Source: Aristaeella lactis (GTDB lineage: Bacteria; Bacillota; Clostridia; Christensenellales; Aristaeellaceae). From it: a DNA stretch of 64,000 nucleotides. This document shows, piece by piece, positions 54,356 to 63,445 of the stretch. The stretch lies in the NCBI RefSeq assembly GCF_018118585.1, contig NZ_CP069421.1, forward strand, positions 558,001 through 622,000, read 5' to 3'. Position numbers and translations under genes: made by a program. The notes under the pieces were generated by a model. It worked only from the letters and a program-made list of their open reading frames with translations. It did no database searches and was not told the origin of the DNA. Numbering within the stretch: position 1 is the stretch's first letter; every line of letters begins with the position of its first letter.

Positions 54356-56455
54356 GTGCCTGTGGCCCGAAGTCAGAGCGCAAGCCTGGACCGGAAAAAG
54401 TTCTTCGGCGATCCGGTCCTGGTCATCACAATCATTGCGCTTATTATCTTCCTGGCGCTGTTTATTCTTTATCCGCTTGCCATGCTGCTGATGGACAGCG
54501 TGATGGAGCGCGATACACGGCTCTATTCCGTGGAACCGCTGGTCAATGGCGAAAAGATCGTCTATGTTTCTGAAAAGGGAGAAGAAATAAGCGACAACCG
54601 TTCGCCGGTCTGTGTGATTCTGACGTCTCCCACGGAAGGAGTCGGGGAAAAGATTGTTTCCCTGTACAGCTCCACGGGACTGTTTGCCGGACGGGCAACC
54701 ATGAATGACATTGAACAGGGGAAAACGGTATACCTCAAAACGGTGAACAGCAAGGACAAGGCTGTCTATATTGCCATGGACCAGCTGACACAGGTGCAGG
54801 AAACGCCGCAGACATACAAGACCAACGGCCGTGTTATCAAAAAGATGGACGGGATTGAGCCGGCGGACCTGTGCATCAAGCTGCATGAGGACAACTGGAC
54901 GCTGGACGCATTCCCGCGGATCTTCAGCGACTATACATTCAACAACGCCCTGCGGAACACCCTGCTGCTGGGCGCGCTGACAGGCTTCGGGTCGCTGCTG
55001 ATCGGCCTGCTGTTCGCGTATGTGGATGTATATGTCCATATCCGCAGCCGTGTCACCAAGAAGCTGTTTGACGTGGTGTCGCTGCTGCCGGTGGTGTCAC
55101 CGCCGTTTGTGCTGTCCCTTTCCATGATGCTCCTTTTCGGGCGAAGCGGACTGATCACCCGGAAACTGCTGGGAATCTATGATTCAGATATCTATGGGCT
55201 GTGGGGCATTGTGATCGTCCAGACCCTGACGTTCTTCCCGGTGGTCTACCTGATGCTGAAGGGTCTGCTGAAGAACATTGATCCTTCCATGGAGGAAGCA
55301 TCCCGGGATATGGGCGCGAGCCGGTGGAAGGTGTTTACGACCGTAACCCTGCCGCTGCTGCTTCCCGGACTTGGAAACGCTTTCCTGGTCACATTCATCG
55401 AATCCGTGGCGGACTTTGCCAACCCGATGATCATCGGCGGAAGCTATGATACGCTGGCAACCACCATTTATCTCCGGATTACCGGCGGTACATACGATAT
55501 CAGCGGCGCTTCCGCCATGGCTGTGGTGCTGCTGGCCCTGACGCTGATCCTGTTCCTGATCCAGAAATATGTGCTGGAGAAAAAGACGGCAGCCACGCTG
55601 ACCGGCAAAGCGTCCAGGGGCAGGATGCTGATCGAGGACCGGAGCGTCCGCTATCCGCTGACAGTCCTGTGCACCCTGGTCTCCGTGTTTGTCATCCTGA
55701 TGTACATAGCTGTTCCCTTCGGCGCGCTGTTCAAGCTGTGGGGAAGGGATTACTCCCTTTCCTTCAAGTGGTTTGAGCAGATGTTCCGCGAGGGCGGATG
55801 GAAGGCATTCAAGGATTCCTTCGTTCTCTCCATCATCGCCGCGCCTGTGACAGCGCTGCTGTCCATGATCATCTCGTATCTGGTGGTCAAGCGGAAATTC
55901 AAGGCAAAAGGCTTTATCGAATTTGTTTCCATGCTGGCCATGGCCGTGCCCGGTACCGTGCTGGGCGTTGGATTTATCCGCGGCTTTGCTGGCGGCGTTT
56001 TCCGGACCGGATTCCTGCAGGGGATCTACGGAACTGGACTGATCCTCGTCATTGTGTTTGTGGTCCGGTCCCTGCCGGTCGGTACCCGCAGCGGCATATC
56101 CGCCCTGCGGCAGATTGACAAATCGATCGAGGAATCGGCTTACGATATGGGCGCCGGAAGCGGGAAAGTATTCATGACCGTGACGCTGCCGCTGATCAAG
56201 GATTCCTTCTTCTCCGGCCTTGTAACCACCTTTGTGCGGTCCATTACCGCCATCAGCGCGGTGATCCTGCTGGTGACACCGCGGTTCCTGCTGATCACCT
56301 GCCGGATCAACGAATACGCGGAGAAAGGCGAATACGGCGTCGCGTGCGCGTACGCCACGATCCTGATCATGATTACCTACGCGGCTATCCTGATCATGAA
56401 TACAGTGCTGAAATACTTCGGTACGAGCAAAAAGATCAAGGGAGAGGTGAAGTGA
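54356..56455 (+). CDS. ABC transporter permease, fused two-domain (FbpB-like)
   Basis: The 699-residue protein is a fusion of two permease halves, each ending in an EAA loop: EEASRDMGASRWKVFTTVTLPLLLPG (first) and EESAYDMGAGSGKVFMTVTLPLIKD (second). About 12 membrane segments are visible. A roughly 140-residue soluble insert, uncommon in length, lies between the first two helices (residues about 45-185, SVMERDTRLYSVEP onward). This is the FbpB/SfuB-type layout. The GTG start has AAAGG five bases before; an alternative GTG is two codons on. It is followed one base later by the ATPase gene. Confidence 0.9.
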   Translation: MPVARSQSASLDRKKFFGDPVLVITIIALIIFLALFILYPLAMLLMDSVMERDTRLYSVEPLVNGEKIVYVSEKGEEISDNRSPVCVILTSPTEGVGEKIVSLYSSTGLFAGRATMNDIEQGKTVYLKTVNSKDKAVYIAMDQLTQVQETPQTYKTNGRVIKKMDGIEPADLCIKLHEDNWTLDAFPRIFSDYTFNNALRNTLLLGALTGFGSLLIGLLFAYVDVYVHIRSRVTKKLFDVVSLLPVVSPPFVLSLSMMLLFGRSGLITRKLLGIYDSDIYGLWGIVIVQTLTFFPVVYLMLKGLLKNIDPSMEEASRDMGASRWKVFTTVTLPLLLPGLGNAFLVTFIESVADFANPMIIGGSYDTLATTIYLRITGGTYDISGASAMAVVLLALTLILFLIQKYVLEKKTAATLTGKASRGRMLIEDRSVRYPLTVLCTLVSVFVILMYIAVPFGALFKLWGRDYSLSFKWFEQMFREGGWKAFKDSFVLSIIAAPVTALLSMIISYLVVKRKFKAKGFIEFVSMLAMAVPGTVLGVGFIRGFAGGVFRTGFLQGIYGTGLILVIVFVVRSLPVGTRSGISALRQIDKSIEESAYDMGAGSGKVFMTVTLPLIKDSFFSGLVTTFVRSITAISAVILLVTPRFLLITCRINEYAEKGEYGVACAYATILIMITYAAILIMNTVLKYFGTSKKIKGEVK

Positions 56456-56456
56456 T

Positions 56457-57542
56457 ATGGCAGCGAATAAAAAAGAACCGAAGGGCGTCCGCCTGGATCA
56501 CATATCCAAAATCTATAAGGATCCCAAGACGGGAAAGGATTTCTATGCCGTGCATGACGTGGCACTGGAGATTGAACCCGGCAGTTTTGTGACGCTGCTG
56601 GGACCTTCCGGCTGCGGCAAAACGACCACCCTGCGGATGATCGCGGGCTTTGAAAGCCCTGACGAGGGTGAAATCTACCTGGGCGGGGAACCGATCAATG
56701 AGCTGACGCCCAACAAGCGCGATACGGCAATGGTGTTCCAGAGCTACGCACTTTTCCCGCACTACAATGTGTTTGACAACGTGGCATACGGTCTCCGGCT
56801 CCGGAAAGTTCCGAAGGAAGAGATTAAGGAGCGGGTCACAAACATCCTGAAGCTGGTGGAGCTCTCTGACATGGAGCAGCGGATGACCAACCAGCTCTCC
56901 GGCGGACAGCAGCAGCGTGTCGCCCTGGCAAGGGCGCTGGTGGTGGAACCCGGTGTGCTGCTGTTTGACGAACCGCTGAGCAACCTGGATGCCAAGCTGC
57001 GGGTCCAGATGCGTACAGAAATCCGCCGGATCCAGCAGGCACTGGGCATTACGGCTATCTATGTGACCCATGACCAGAGTGAAGCCATGGCGATCTCGGA
57101 CAATATCATCCTGATGAAGGGCGGCGTGATCGCACAGATGGGTTCTCCGACAGAGATCTATTACCATCCGAACAGCGAATTCGTTGCGGACTTCATCGGC
57201 GAATGCAACTTCCTGCCCTGCACAGTGACCGGACGGGAAGGCAGCGAAGTAATCGCGGAGGTTTACGGCCATCCGGTCAGGGTGCTTTCCGAAAAGGAAA
57301 CGATCGGAAACGCTGAGATCGTGCTTCGTCCGGAAGCCATTGAAATCGCGGATCAGGGTCAGCTGCCCTGCAAGGTGGAGCTGAGCTGCTTCATGGGATC
57401 CTACCAGAACTATCATGTAAGGGTGGGAGATACGCTCGTCAAGATCGCGGATAACTGCCCGATCGGACGGAAAACCTACCAGGTGGGAGATGAAGCGTAC
57501 ATTTCCTTCCGCAGCGAATGCGCTCACCTTCTGGAAACCTGA
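56457..57542 (+). CDS. ABC transporter ATP-binding protein
   Basis: The 361-residue ATPase has Walker A GPSGCGKTT (about residue 45), the ABC signature LSGGQQQRVALARAL, Walker B LLFDEPLSNLDAKL, and the switch His in VTHDQSEAMA. A C-terminal TOBE-type regulatory region follows (ETIGNAEIVLRPEAIEI onward). It energises the fused permease. The permease stop and this start are one base apart, with GAGGTG as ribosome site. Confidence 0.95.
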   Translation: MAANKKEPKGVRLDHISKIYKDPKTGKDFYAVHDVALEIEPGSFVTLLGPSGCGKTTTLRMIAGFESPDEGEIYLGGEPINELTPNKRDTAMVFQSYALFPHYNVFDNVAYGLRLRKVPKEEIKERVTNILKLVELSDMEQRMTNQLSGGQQQRVALARALVVEPGVLLFDEPLSNLDAKLRVQMRTEIRRIQQALGITAIYVTHDQSEAMAISDNIILMKGGVIAQMGSPTEIYYHPNSEFVADFIGECNFLPCTVTGREGSEVIAEVYGHPVRVLSEKETIGNAEIVLRPEAIEIADQGQLPCKVELSCFMGSYQNYHVRVGDTLVKIADNCPIGRKTYQVGDEAYISFRSECAHLLET

Positions 57543-57569
57543 TCAGCACCTCACAGAAAGAATAAAAGA

Positions 57570-57600
57570 CAGAGCCGGCCAGATGGCCGGCTCTGCTTTT
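57570..57600. terminator. Bidirectional terminator between ABC ATPase and LacI genes
   Basis: CAGAGCCGGCC (57570-57580) and GGCCGGCTCTG (57585-57595) form a perfect 11-bp stem around AGAT, followed by CTTTTA. Confidence 0.85.
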
Positions 57601-57621
57601 ATGGGGGAGAAAAAGGGAAGG

Positions 57622-58632
57622 TCAGACGGAATCCCGCTCGATCAGGCGGGAGGGGAGCAGCACGCGCTTCGGCAGGGTTGTATCACCGCGGACACGGGCA
57701 GCGATGATCCGGGCGGCAGTGATGCCCATCTCAACAGCCGGAACGTCGATCGTTGTCAGCGGGGGATTGGCGTACTGGCTCATTTCAATATTGCTCATGC
57801 CAATGACCGCTACCTGATCCGGAACACGGATATTCAGCTGATACAAGGCGCGGAGGGCGGCCATGGCCATCAGGTCGCTGGCAGCATAGAAGGCGGTGGG
57901 AAGACCATGGTCATGGTATGTCTTTTCCACCAGAGAAATGCATTTCCGGTCATCCCAGCCGCAGTTCAGCACCCATTCGGGTTTGACTTCAAGACCAAGA
58001 TCCGCCATGGTCTCAAGGTAACTGCGATAGCGGCGGGAGCGCTTCAGCGGCGCGTCGCCGACGCTTCCGCCGATGTAGCCGATCGCACGGTGGCCTTTGG
58101 CATAGAGGTATTCCACGGCCATCCTGCTGACACGGAGATGATCATATTCCACATTATCGATGGGCATGTGGCCCGTATCGATCCCTACAATATGCGGGAT
58201 GAGGGAATGAAGCTGCTCAAAAAGCGGCTCTGAGAGGGGACGCATCATGATCAGGCCGGACAGGCCGGCGCTCAGCAGGCGGTTCAGAATCGCCTGATCC
58301 TCCAGTTCCTGCTCTGTCTGAATGACAGAAACAGTGCCGCCGAGGCGGGCAAGTTCATCCTCAATGCCGCCGAGGATCGCCAGATAATAAGGATCGCTGT
58401 ATTTTCCCTTTGTGGCGGCCAGCAGCACACCGACAGAGAAACCGGAGGTTTCCTGAACAGAGGCGTGCGGACGCTTTTTCAACGGGGCCTGGTATCCCAG
58501 TTCCGTAACGGCACGCAGAACCCGCTCCCTTGTTTCATCGGTGGTCTTGTATATCTGATTGTCGTTCAGAATACGGGAGACTGTAGCCGGGGAAACATTG
58601 GCCAGCCGGGCCACATCACGGATATTTGCCAT
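57622..58632 (-). CDS. LacI-family transcriptional regulator (sugar/Gfo locus)
   Basis: The 336-residue regulator has the helix-turn-helix MANIRDVARLANVSPATVSRILNDNQIY and a periplasmic-binding-type effector domain. It is transcribed divergently from the Gfo/Idh-acyltransferase-sugar transporter genes, so it is their likely repressor. I chose the ATG at 58632, about nine bases after AAAGGA, over a longer frame. Two TGTTTA-type palindromes in the intergenic region are candidate operators. Confidence 0.93.
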   Translation of the reverse strand: MANIRDVARLANVSPATVSRILNDNQIYKTTDETRERVLRAVTELGYQAPLKKRPHASVQETSGFSVGVLLAATKGKYSDPYYLAILGGIEDELARLGGTVSVIQTEQELEDQAILNRLLSAGLSGLIMMRPLSEPLFEQLHSLIPHIVGIDTGHMPIDNVEYDHLRVSRMAVEYLYAKGHRAIGYIGGSVGDAPLKRSRRYRSYLETMADLGLEVKPEWVLNCGWDDRKCISLVEKTYHDHGLPTAFYAASDLMAMAALRALYQLNIRVPDQVAVIGMSNIEMSQYANPPLTTIDVPAVEMGITAARIIAARVRGDTTLPKRVLLPSRLIERDSV

Positions 58633-58741
58633 AAAGCTTCGTCCTTTCTGATAAAGAAGGCCTGAAACAAAATGATACACAGGAGGAAACAACTGCCTGA
58701 AGCAGCATAAAACCATGTGAAAAACCCCTGGAATTATCTTA

Positions 58742-58786
58742 ATCATAGAGGAAGAAACACTTTGTGTCAAGTTGTTTATGAAACAA
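58742..58786 (-). promoter_or_regulatory. LacI-gene promoter and adjacent operator
   Basis: Minus strand TTGACA (58765-58770), 17 bases, TATGAT (58742-58747). The palindrome TTGTTTATGAAACAA (58772-58786) lies directly upstream of the -35, where a bound dimer would hinder polymerase. Confidence 0.72.
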
Positions 58787-58850
58787 AAATGTTTTTGTTA
58801 CGTTCTTATATAATAATGAAGAAAAAGGATATCGATACCGAAATTATCTG

Positions 58851-58889
58851 TTGACATCAGCTGAAACATATGATAATGTTTAGTAAACA
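58851..58889 (+). promoter_or_regulatory. Gfo/Idh promoter and operator
   Basis: TTGACA (58851-58856), 17 bases, TAATGT (58874-58879) with an extended TG. The palindrome TGTTTAGTAAACA (58877-58889) covers the end of the -10 and the start of transcription. It shares the TGTTTA arms with the site at 58772. Confidence 0.72.
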
Positions 58890-58920
58890 AAAAACAAAAG
58901 TTTCATCAGGGAGACCGGAT

Positions 58921-60183
58921 ATGAAGTTTGTATTGATCGGTGCAGGGCAGCGTGGAATGATCTACGCGAAATACGCCTGTGAAATGGGACATGAGATCGC
59001 TGCCGTTGCGGAAACCGATGAGGTAAAACGCAGAATCGCCGGCGAAACTTTCGGTATTCCGGCTGAATATCGTTTTTCAGACGGGGAAACCCTGCTGGCA
59101 CAGCCGAAGCTGGGGGATGCCGCCATCATCGCGACGATGGACCGCGATCATTTCCGGGAAGCCATTCCGGCGATGGAAAAAGGCTATCACCTGCTGCTGG
59201 AAAAGCCCATCTCTCCGGATCCTGAAGAGACTCTGAAGATCGAGGAAACCGCGGTGAGGACCGGAAGACATGTGACAGTATGCCACGTGCTGCGCTACAG
59301 TCCTTTTTTCAGGGCTTTGAAAAAGGCTGTTACGGACGGGAAAATCGGCCGGGTGATCACCATTCAGCATAATGAAAACATCGGCAACTTCCATATTGCA
59401 CACAGCTTTGTGAGGGGCAACTGGAGACGAAGCGACCTGGCCAGTCCGCTGGTGATGCAGAAGTCCTGCCATGATATGGACCTGCTGGTATGGCTGGCAG
59501 GAAGCGGATGCGAAAGCATCGCCTCTTTCGGAGACCTGACCTATTTCAAAGCGGAAAACGCTCCCGAAGGCGCGGCGGAACGCTGCTGTGACTGCCCGCT
59601 GAAGGACAGCTGCCGGTTCAGTGCCTACCGCTGTTACCTTCCTGTGGCCCCGAACTGGCCCGCGGCCGTACTGACGGAAGATCAGAGCGAGGAGGGACTC
59701 CGGGAAGCTATCCGGACCGGCCCCTACGGAAGATGCGTATATCACTGCGACAATAACGTCTGTGATCACCAGGTGTCCATTCTCCGCTTTACAAACGGCG
59801 TGACAGCCACTTTCAACCTCAGCGGATTCACCAACCGGATGATGCGGACCATCAAGATCATGGGCGAAGACGGTGAAATCCGGGCCAATGAAGATGAAAA
59901 TGTCATCGAAATCACCCGCTTTGCCAGCAACGGCATTACCCCCGGCGAAACGGAGATCATCCATCCGGAGGAAAGCACAAGCGGACACAGCGGCGGCGAC
60001 AGCGGTATTGTGGAGGATTTCCTGGCTATGCTGGAAGGCAGGATCAGCGAATCCGCCACAGATATCCATGAGTCGGTCGAAAGCCACATGATGGCCTGCG
60101 CCGCCGAAGAAGCCCGGGTTACGGGACAGGTGATCAGCATTGCTGATTTCCGAAGAAAGCATGAAAGGAAGCAGCAGGCATGA
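58921..60183 (+). CDS. Gfo/Idh/MocA-family oxidoreductase
   Basis: The 420-residue NAD(P)-dependent oxidoreductase has the Rossmann motif FVLIGAGQRGMIYAKYA, ATMDRDHFREAIPAMEKGYHLLLEKPIS (the Lys-Pro of the active site in EKP), and the C-terminal substrate domain with KSCHDMDLLVWL. A Cys-rich insert (CCDCPLKDSC, around residue 220) is unusual and could bind metal. It probably acts on a sugar or cyclitol imported by the neighbouring transporter. I chose the ATG at 58921 (GGGAG 8 bases upstream). It overlaps the next gene by four bases. Confidence 0.9.
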   Translation: MKFVLIGAGQRGMIYAKYACEMGHEIAAVAETDEVKRRIAGETFGIPAEYRFSDGETLLAQPKLGDAAIIATMDRDHFREAIPAMEKGYHLLLEKPISPDPEETLKIEETAVRTGRHVTVCHVLRYSPFFRALKKAVTDGKIGRVITIQHNENIGNFHIAHSFVRGNWRRSDLASPLVMQKSCHDMDLLVWLAGSGCESIASFGDLTYFKAENAPEGAAERCCDCPLKDSCRFSAYRCYLPVAPNWPAAVLTEDQSEEGLREAIRTGPYGRCVYHCDNNVCDHQVSILRFTNGVTATFNLSGFTNRMMRTIKIMGEDGEIRANEDENVIEITRFASNGITPGETEIIHPEESTSGHSGGDSGIVEDFLAMLEGRISESATDIHESVESHMMACAAEEARVTGQVISIADFRRKHERKQQA

Positions 60184-61409
60184 CAACGGAAAGACTGGAC
60201 GAACTGCTGCGGATCACCGGAAATATTATTCCGGAAGCGATGGAGGAACACATCAGCGACCTGGAGGCGGATGAAAAGGAACTGCTGCCCCGGGAGACAC
60301 TGCTTTCGGTTCTGACCGCCAATCATGTTCCGGCTGAAAAGCAGGCGGCGCTTCTGGAAGCACTGGAGGAAGCCAACAAGGTTCCTGAACTGGTGGAGCT
60401 TGCCCACGTTATGGCAAAGGACGCGGTGAGGGGACTGGTGCGGTGTCACGCGGTGGAATTCCATCAGCCCAGGCCAGAATGCCTCACCGGCTTTGCCAGG
60501 GAAGCCTACGCCTTCCTCTACACCCAGCTGTGTGTACTGGAAGGACGCAAAGCGCTGCGCAAAAGAGGCATTCCGGAAGAATATGACGCGGATATCCCGG
60601 AACGGATGACCAGGAAGCAGCTGAAGAAATATGCAGAGACAGGGGATATCAGCTTTGACGATTATCCCTGGGATATGAACTTCTACTGCTGCCAGATCTT
60701 TTTCCTGGACCGGTTCTACTTTATACCGTACCGCTGGGGCGGTTCACCGGAAGCCTGGCGTAACACGGAAACCGGTGAAGTGACAGCCCTGTGGCACGCG
60801 GGTGTACGGATCCGGAGGGACGGCCAGATCGACGGCGTGAACGGTATCCATGATCCTGAAGCGTTCACTACCGTGTTCAGGGAAACGAACGATACGGTGA
60901 CAGGCAACCGGGTGCTGCCGGAAGGCCTTGTTTCCCCGGAAGTTGTGACACTGGATAAGAAAACCTGGCGCAAGGCGCTGGGAGATGACGATTATCTGCT
61001 GGCACTGCATATTCCGGGCGGGGAAGGCTACACGCCGGAACGCGTGAAGAGCAGCTGTGAAAAGGCACTGGCGTTCTATGACAGGTATTATCCGGAATAC
61101 CATTACATCGGATTCTGGAGCGAAAGCTGGCTGTATGATCCGGGCCTGCGGGAGATCGTGAAACCGGACCGGAATATCGTTCGGGTCCAGAAGCAGTTCT
61201 ACTGCTATCCCGTGGAGGAAGGCGACCGGATGATCAGGCTGGAGGTTCTGGGCGACGAAAACGCGGATTACCGGAAGCTGACGCCCCGGAACAGCCTGGA
61301 GCGCGGAATGTTTGATGTGTGGGCACGGGGAGACCGGTTCCATACCACAGGCATGTTCCTGCTGCGGGAAGAGGTTCCGCAAATCGGAAAGAATCCTTAT
61401 GAAACCTGA
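60180..61409 (+). CDS. Acyltransferase-domain protein (GNAT-like, DUF5596-type)
   Basis: The 409-residue protein has an N-terminal helical domain (residues 1-130), an aromatic-rich middle (DDYPWDMNFYCCQIFFLDRFYFIPYRWGG), and a C-terminal GNAT-like domain with YPEYHYIGFWSESWLYDP. I recall this as an acyltransferase-domain family found in carbohydrate-use clusters of Firmicutes. The product and acyl donor are unknown. It overlaps the Gfo/Idh gene by four bases, so the two are coupled. Confidence 0.75.
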   Translation: MTTERLDELLRITGNIIPEAMEEHISDLEADEKELLPRETLLSVLTANHVPAEKQAALLEALEEANKVPELVELAHVMAKDAVRGLVRCHAVEFHQPRPECLTGFAREAYAFLYTQLCVLEGRKALRKRGIPEEYDADIPERMTRKQLKKYAETGDISFDDYPWDMNFYCCQIFFLDRFYFIPYRWGGSPEAWRNTETGEVTALWHAGVRIRRDGQIDGVNGIHDPEAFTTVFRETNDTVTGNRVLPEGLVSPEVVTLDKKTWRKALGDDDYLLALHIPGGEGYTPERVKSSCEKALAFYDRYYPEYHYIGFWSESWLYDPGLREIVKPDRNIVRVQKQFYCYPVEEGDRMIRLEVLGDENADYRKLTPRNSLERGMFDVWARGDRFHTTGMFLLREEVPQIGKNPYET

Positions 61410-61440
61410 ATGGTTATAAAAGAGAAAGGAGGAGAGATTC

Positions 61441-62424
61441 GTGCAGAAAACGATCCTGCCCACGAAACGCGGTTTTCGCTGGGAAATGAAGCACAACCGG
61501 ACACTGTACCTGATGTGCGTACCGGCGCTGCTGCTGCTCCTTGCGTTTGCATACCTGCCCATGGGCGGTATATATATGGCGTTCACAAAATACAATGTCA
61601 AGGATGGTATCTTCGGCTCTGCCTTTGTGGGATTCGAGAATTTCTCCTATTTTCTGAAGGGAAATCCATATTTCTGGAAAGCAGTGAGGAACACCCTGAT
61701 CATCAATTTCTGGGGACTGATTTTCGGCACCATTGTGCCGATTACCATCGCCATCGCGATGAACGAGGTGAAAAACGGCCCTTTCAAGAAGATCAGCCAG
61801 AGCGCGATGTTCTTTCCTTACTTCCTGAGCTGGGTCGTTGTAGGCGCAATCCTGTACGGTTTTCTGACAGCCAATTTCCGGATGGACCGGAAAACCGGCG
61901 AATTCATTGCGACGGGAGCCAACGGTGTTGTAAACCGTGCCCTCATGTCTCTGGGCGCAAATCCCGTCCGATGGTACGCGGAAGCGAAATACTGGAGAAC
62001 CATTATCATTTTCCTGGATGTGTGGAAATGGGCCGGGTATAACTCCATCATCTACATGGCTGCCATGTCCCAGTTTGACGGCAGCCTGTACGAGGCGGCT
62101 ACCATTGACGGCGCCAGCCGGTTCCAGCAGATCCGGTACCTGACGATACCCATGCTGAAACCCAATGTGGTGGTCCTGACGCTGATGAGCATCGGCAGGA
62201 TCTTCTACGGCGATATGGGGATGATCTGGGGCCTGGTGGGTCAGAACGGTACGCTGCTGGACGAGGTTTCGGTCATTGATACGTATGTTTATACGTCCAT
62301 GCGTACAATGGGCTTCGGCTTCAGTACAGCCATCGGCCTGTGCCAGAGTGTGATGGGCCTGATCCTGATTGTCCTGGCCAACACCCTGGCCAAGAAGATC
62401 AATGACGGGGAGGGATTGTTCTGA
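61441..62424 (+). CDS. Carbohydrate ABC transporter permease, LplB-type
   Basis: The 327-residue permease starts with a GTG (AAAGGAGGAG just upstream) and has about six membrane segments: LYLMCVPALLLLLAFAYLPMGGIYMAF, then others. The EAA-loop segment is YEAATIDGASRFQQIRYLTIPML. It is of the LplB/YteP family, which pairs with LplC/YtcP. The length and topology match. It is 31 bases after the acyltransferase-type gene. Confidence 0.93.
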   Translation: MQKTILPTKRGFRWEMKHNRTLYLMCVPALLLLLAFAYLPMGGIYMAFTKYNVKDGIFGSAFVGFENFSYFLKGNPYFWKAVRNTLIINFWGLIFGTIVPITIAIAMNEVKNGPFKKISQSAMFFPYFLSWVVVGAILYGFLTANFRMDRKTGEFIATGANGVVNRALMSLGANPVRWYAEAKYWRTIIIFLDVWKWAGYNSIIYMAAMSQFDGSLYEAATIDGASRFQQIRYLTIPMLKPNVVVLTLMSIGRIFYGDMGMIWGLVGQNGTLLDEVSVIDTYVYTSMRTMGFGFSTAIGLCQSVMGLILIVLANTLAKKINDGEGLF

Positions 62425-63353
62425 TGAGTATGACTCTTCGTTCCGCAAAGCCCCATCCCGGTCATATACACCGCAGCAAAGCAGACCGCTGGGCGCGGAT
62501 CCTGGCCTACATCATTGTCGGATTCTTCGGACTGATTTGCCTGTATCCGATGCTGCTGACGATTGTAGTGAGTTTCACGCCGGATGAAACAGTTGTTAAG
62601 GAAGGCTACAGGCTTATCCCGAGTGAACTGTCCCTGAACACATATATATATCTGCTGAATGAAAATAAAGTGCAGATTATGAATTCATACATGGTAACGA
62701 TTGCTATCACGATAGTCGGAACCGCGGGATCGATGCTGGTTACCTGCATGATTTCCTACGCTATCAGCCTGCGGGAAATGAAATACCGGAACGTGATCGC
62801 GTTCATCTGCAACTTCACCAGTATTTTTTCCGCCGGCCTGATCCCCTGGTATGTAATCTGTGTTAACTGGTACGGCCTGCGCAATAATATGCTTGGCCTG
62901 ATCCTGCCGGCTATGTTCAGCGTATGGAACATGTTCCTGATGCGAACCTATTTCCGGGCTATCAGTCCCAGCCTTTATGACGCGGCCAAGATTGACGGCG
63001 CAGGACATATGACGATCTTCTTCCGGATTGCCCTGCCGCTGAGCATTACGGCACTGCTGACAGTTGGCCTGATGTATGCCCTGTGCTACTGGAATGACTG
63101 GTGGCACGCGCTGATGTTCATCGACAAACGGGATATGTACCCGCTGCAGTATTTCCTGTATCACATGATGTCCAATGTGAACGCAATCAACAGCGGCCGG
63201 GTGCCATCCGGTGCGGCGGCAGGTATAAAGCTGCCCGCGGAAACCGCAAAGATGGCCGTAACGATCCTTACGATCGGACCGATTATCTTCCTGTATCCCT
63301 TCATTCAGCGGTATTTTGTCAAGGGCATCATGACGGGAGCGGTTAAAGAGTAA
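62424..63353 (+). CDS. Carbohydrate ABC transporter permease, LplC-type
   Basis: The 309-residue permease shares one base with the LplB-type gene (stop and start overlap). It has about six membrane segments and the EAA-loop segment LYDAAKIDGAGHMTIFFRIALPLS. It is of the LplC/YtcP family. Together with the LplB-type protein it should form the pore. No ATPase gene lies in the visible part; such importers often use a shared MsmX-like ATPase. Confidence 0.93.
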   Translation: MSMTLRSAKPHPGHIHRSKADRWARILAYIIVGFFGLICLYPMLLTIVVSFTPDETVVKEGYRLIPSELSLNTYIYLLNENKVQIMNSYMVTIAITIVGTAGSMLVTCMISYAISLREMKYRNVIAFICNFTSIFSAGLIPWYVICVNWYGLRNNMLGLILPAMFSVWNMFLMRTYFRAISPSLYDAAKIDGAGHMTIFFRIALPLSITALLTVGLMYALCYWNDWWHALMFIDKRDMYPLQYFLYHMMSNVNAINSGRVPSGAAAGIKLPAETAKMAVTILTIGPIIFLYPFIQRYFVKGIMTGAVKE

Positions 63354-63445
63354 TTCAGAATGATGAAGGCTGAATGCGGAAACGAATAATTATCATGATT
63401 CATAATGCGTTAAGCATATTATGAAAATAGAAGGAGGGTAAACAC

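Larger units (their letters stand above)
58633..58920. other. Divergent regulatory region between LacI and Gfo/Idh genes
   Basis: The 288-base AT-rich region contains promoters for both directions and two matching palindromes (58772-58786 and 58877-58889). No gene is visible. Confidence 0.75.
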
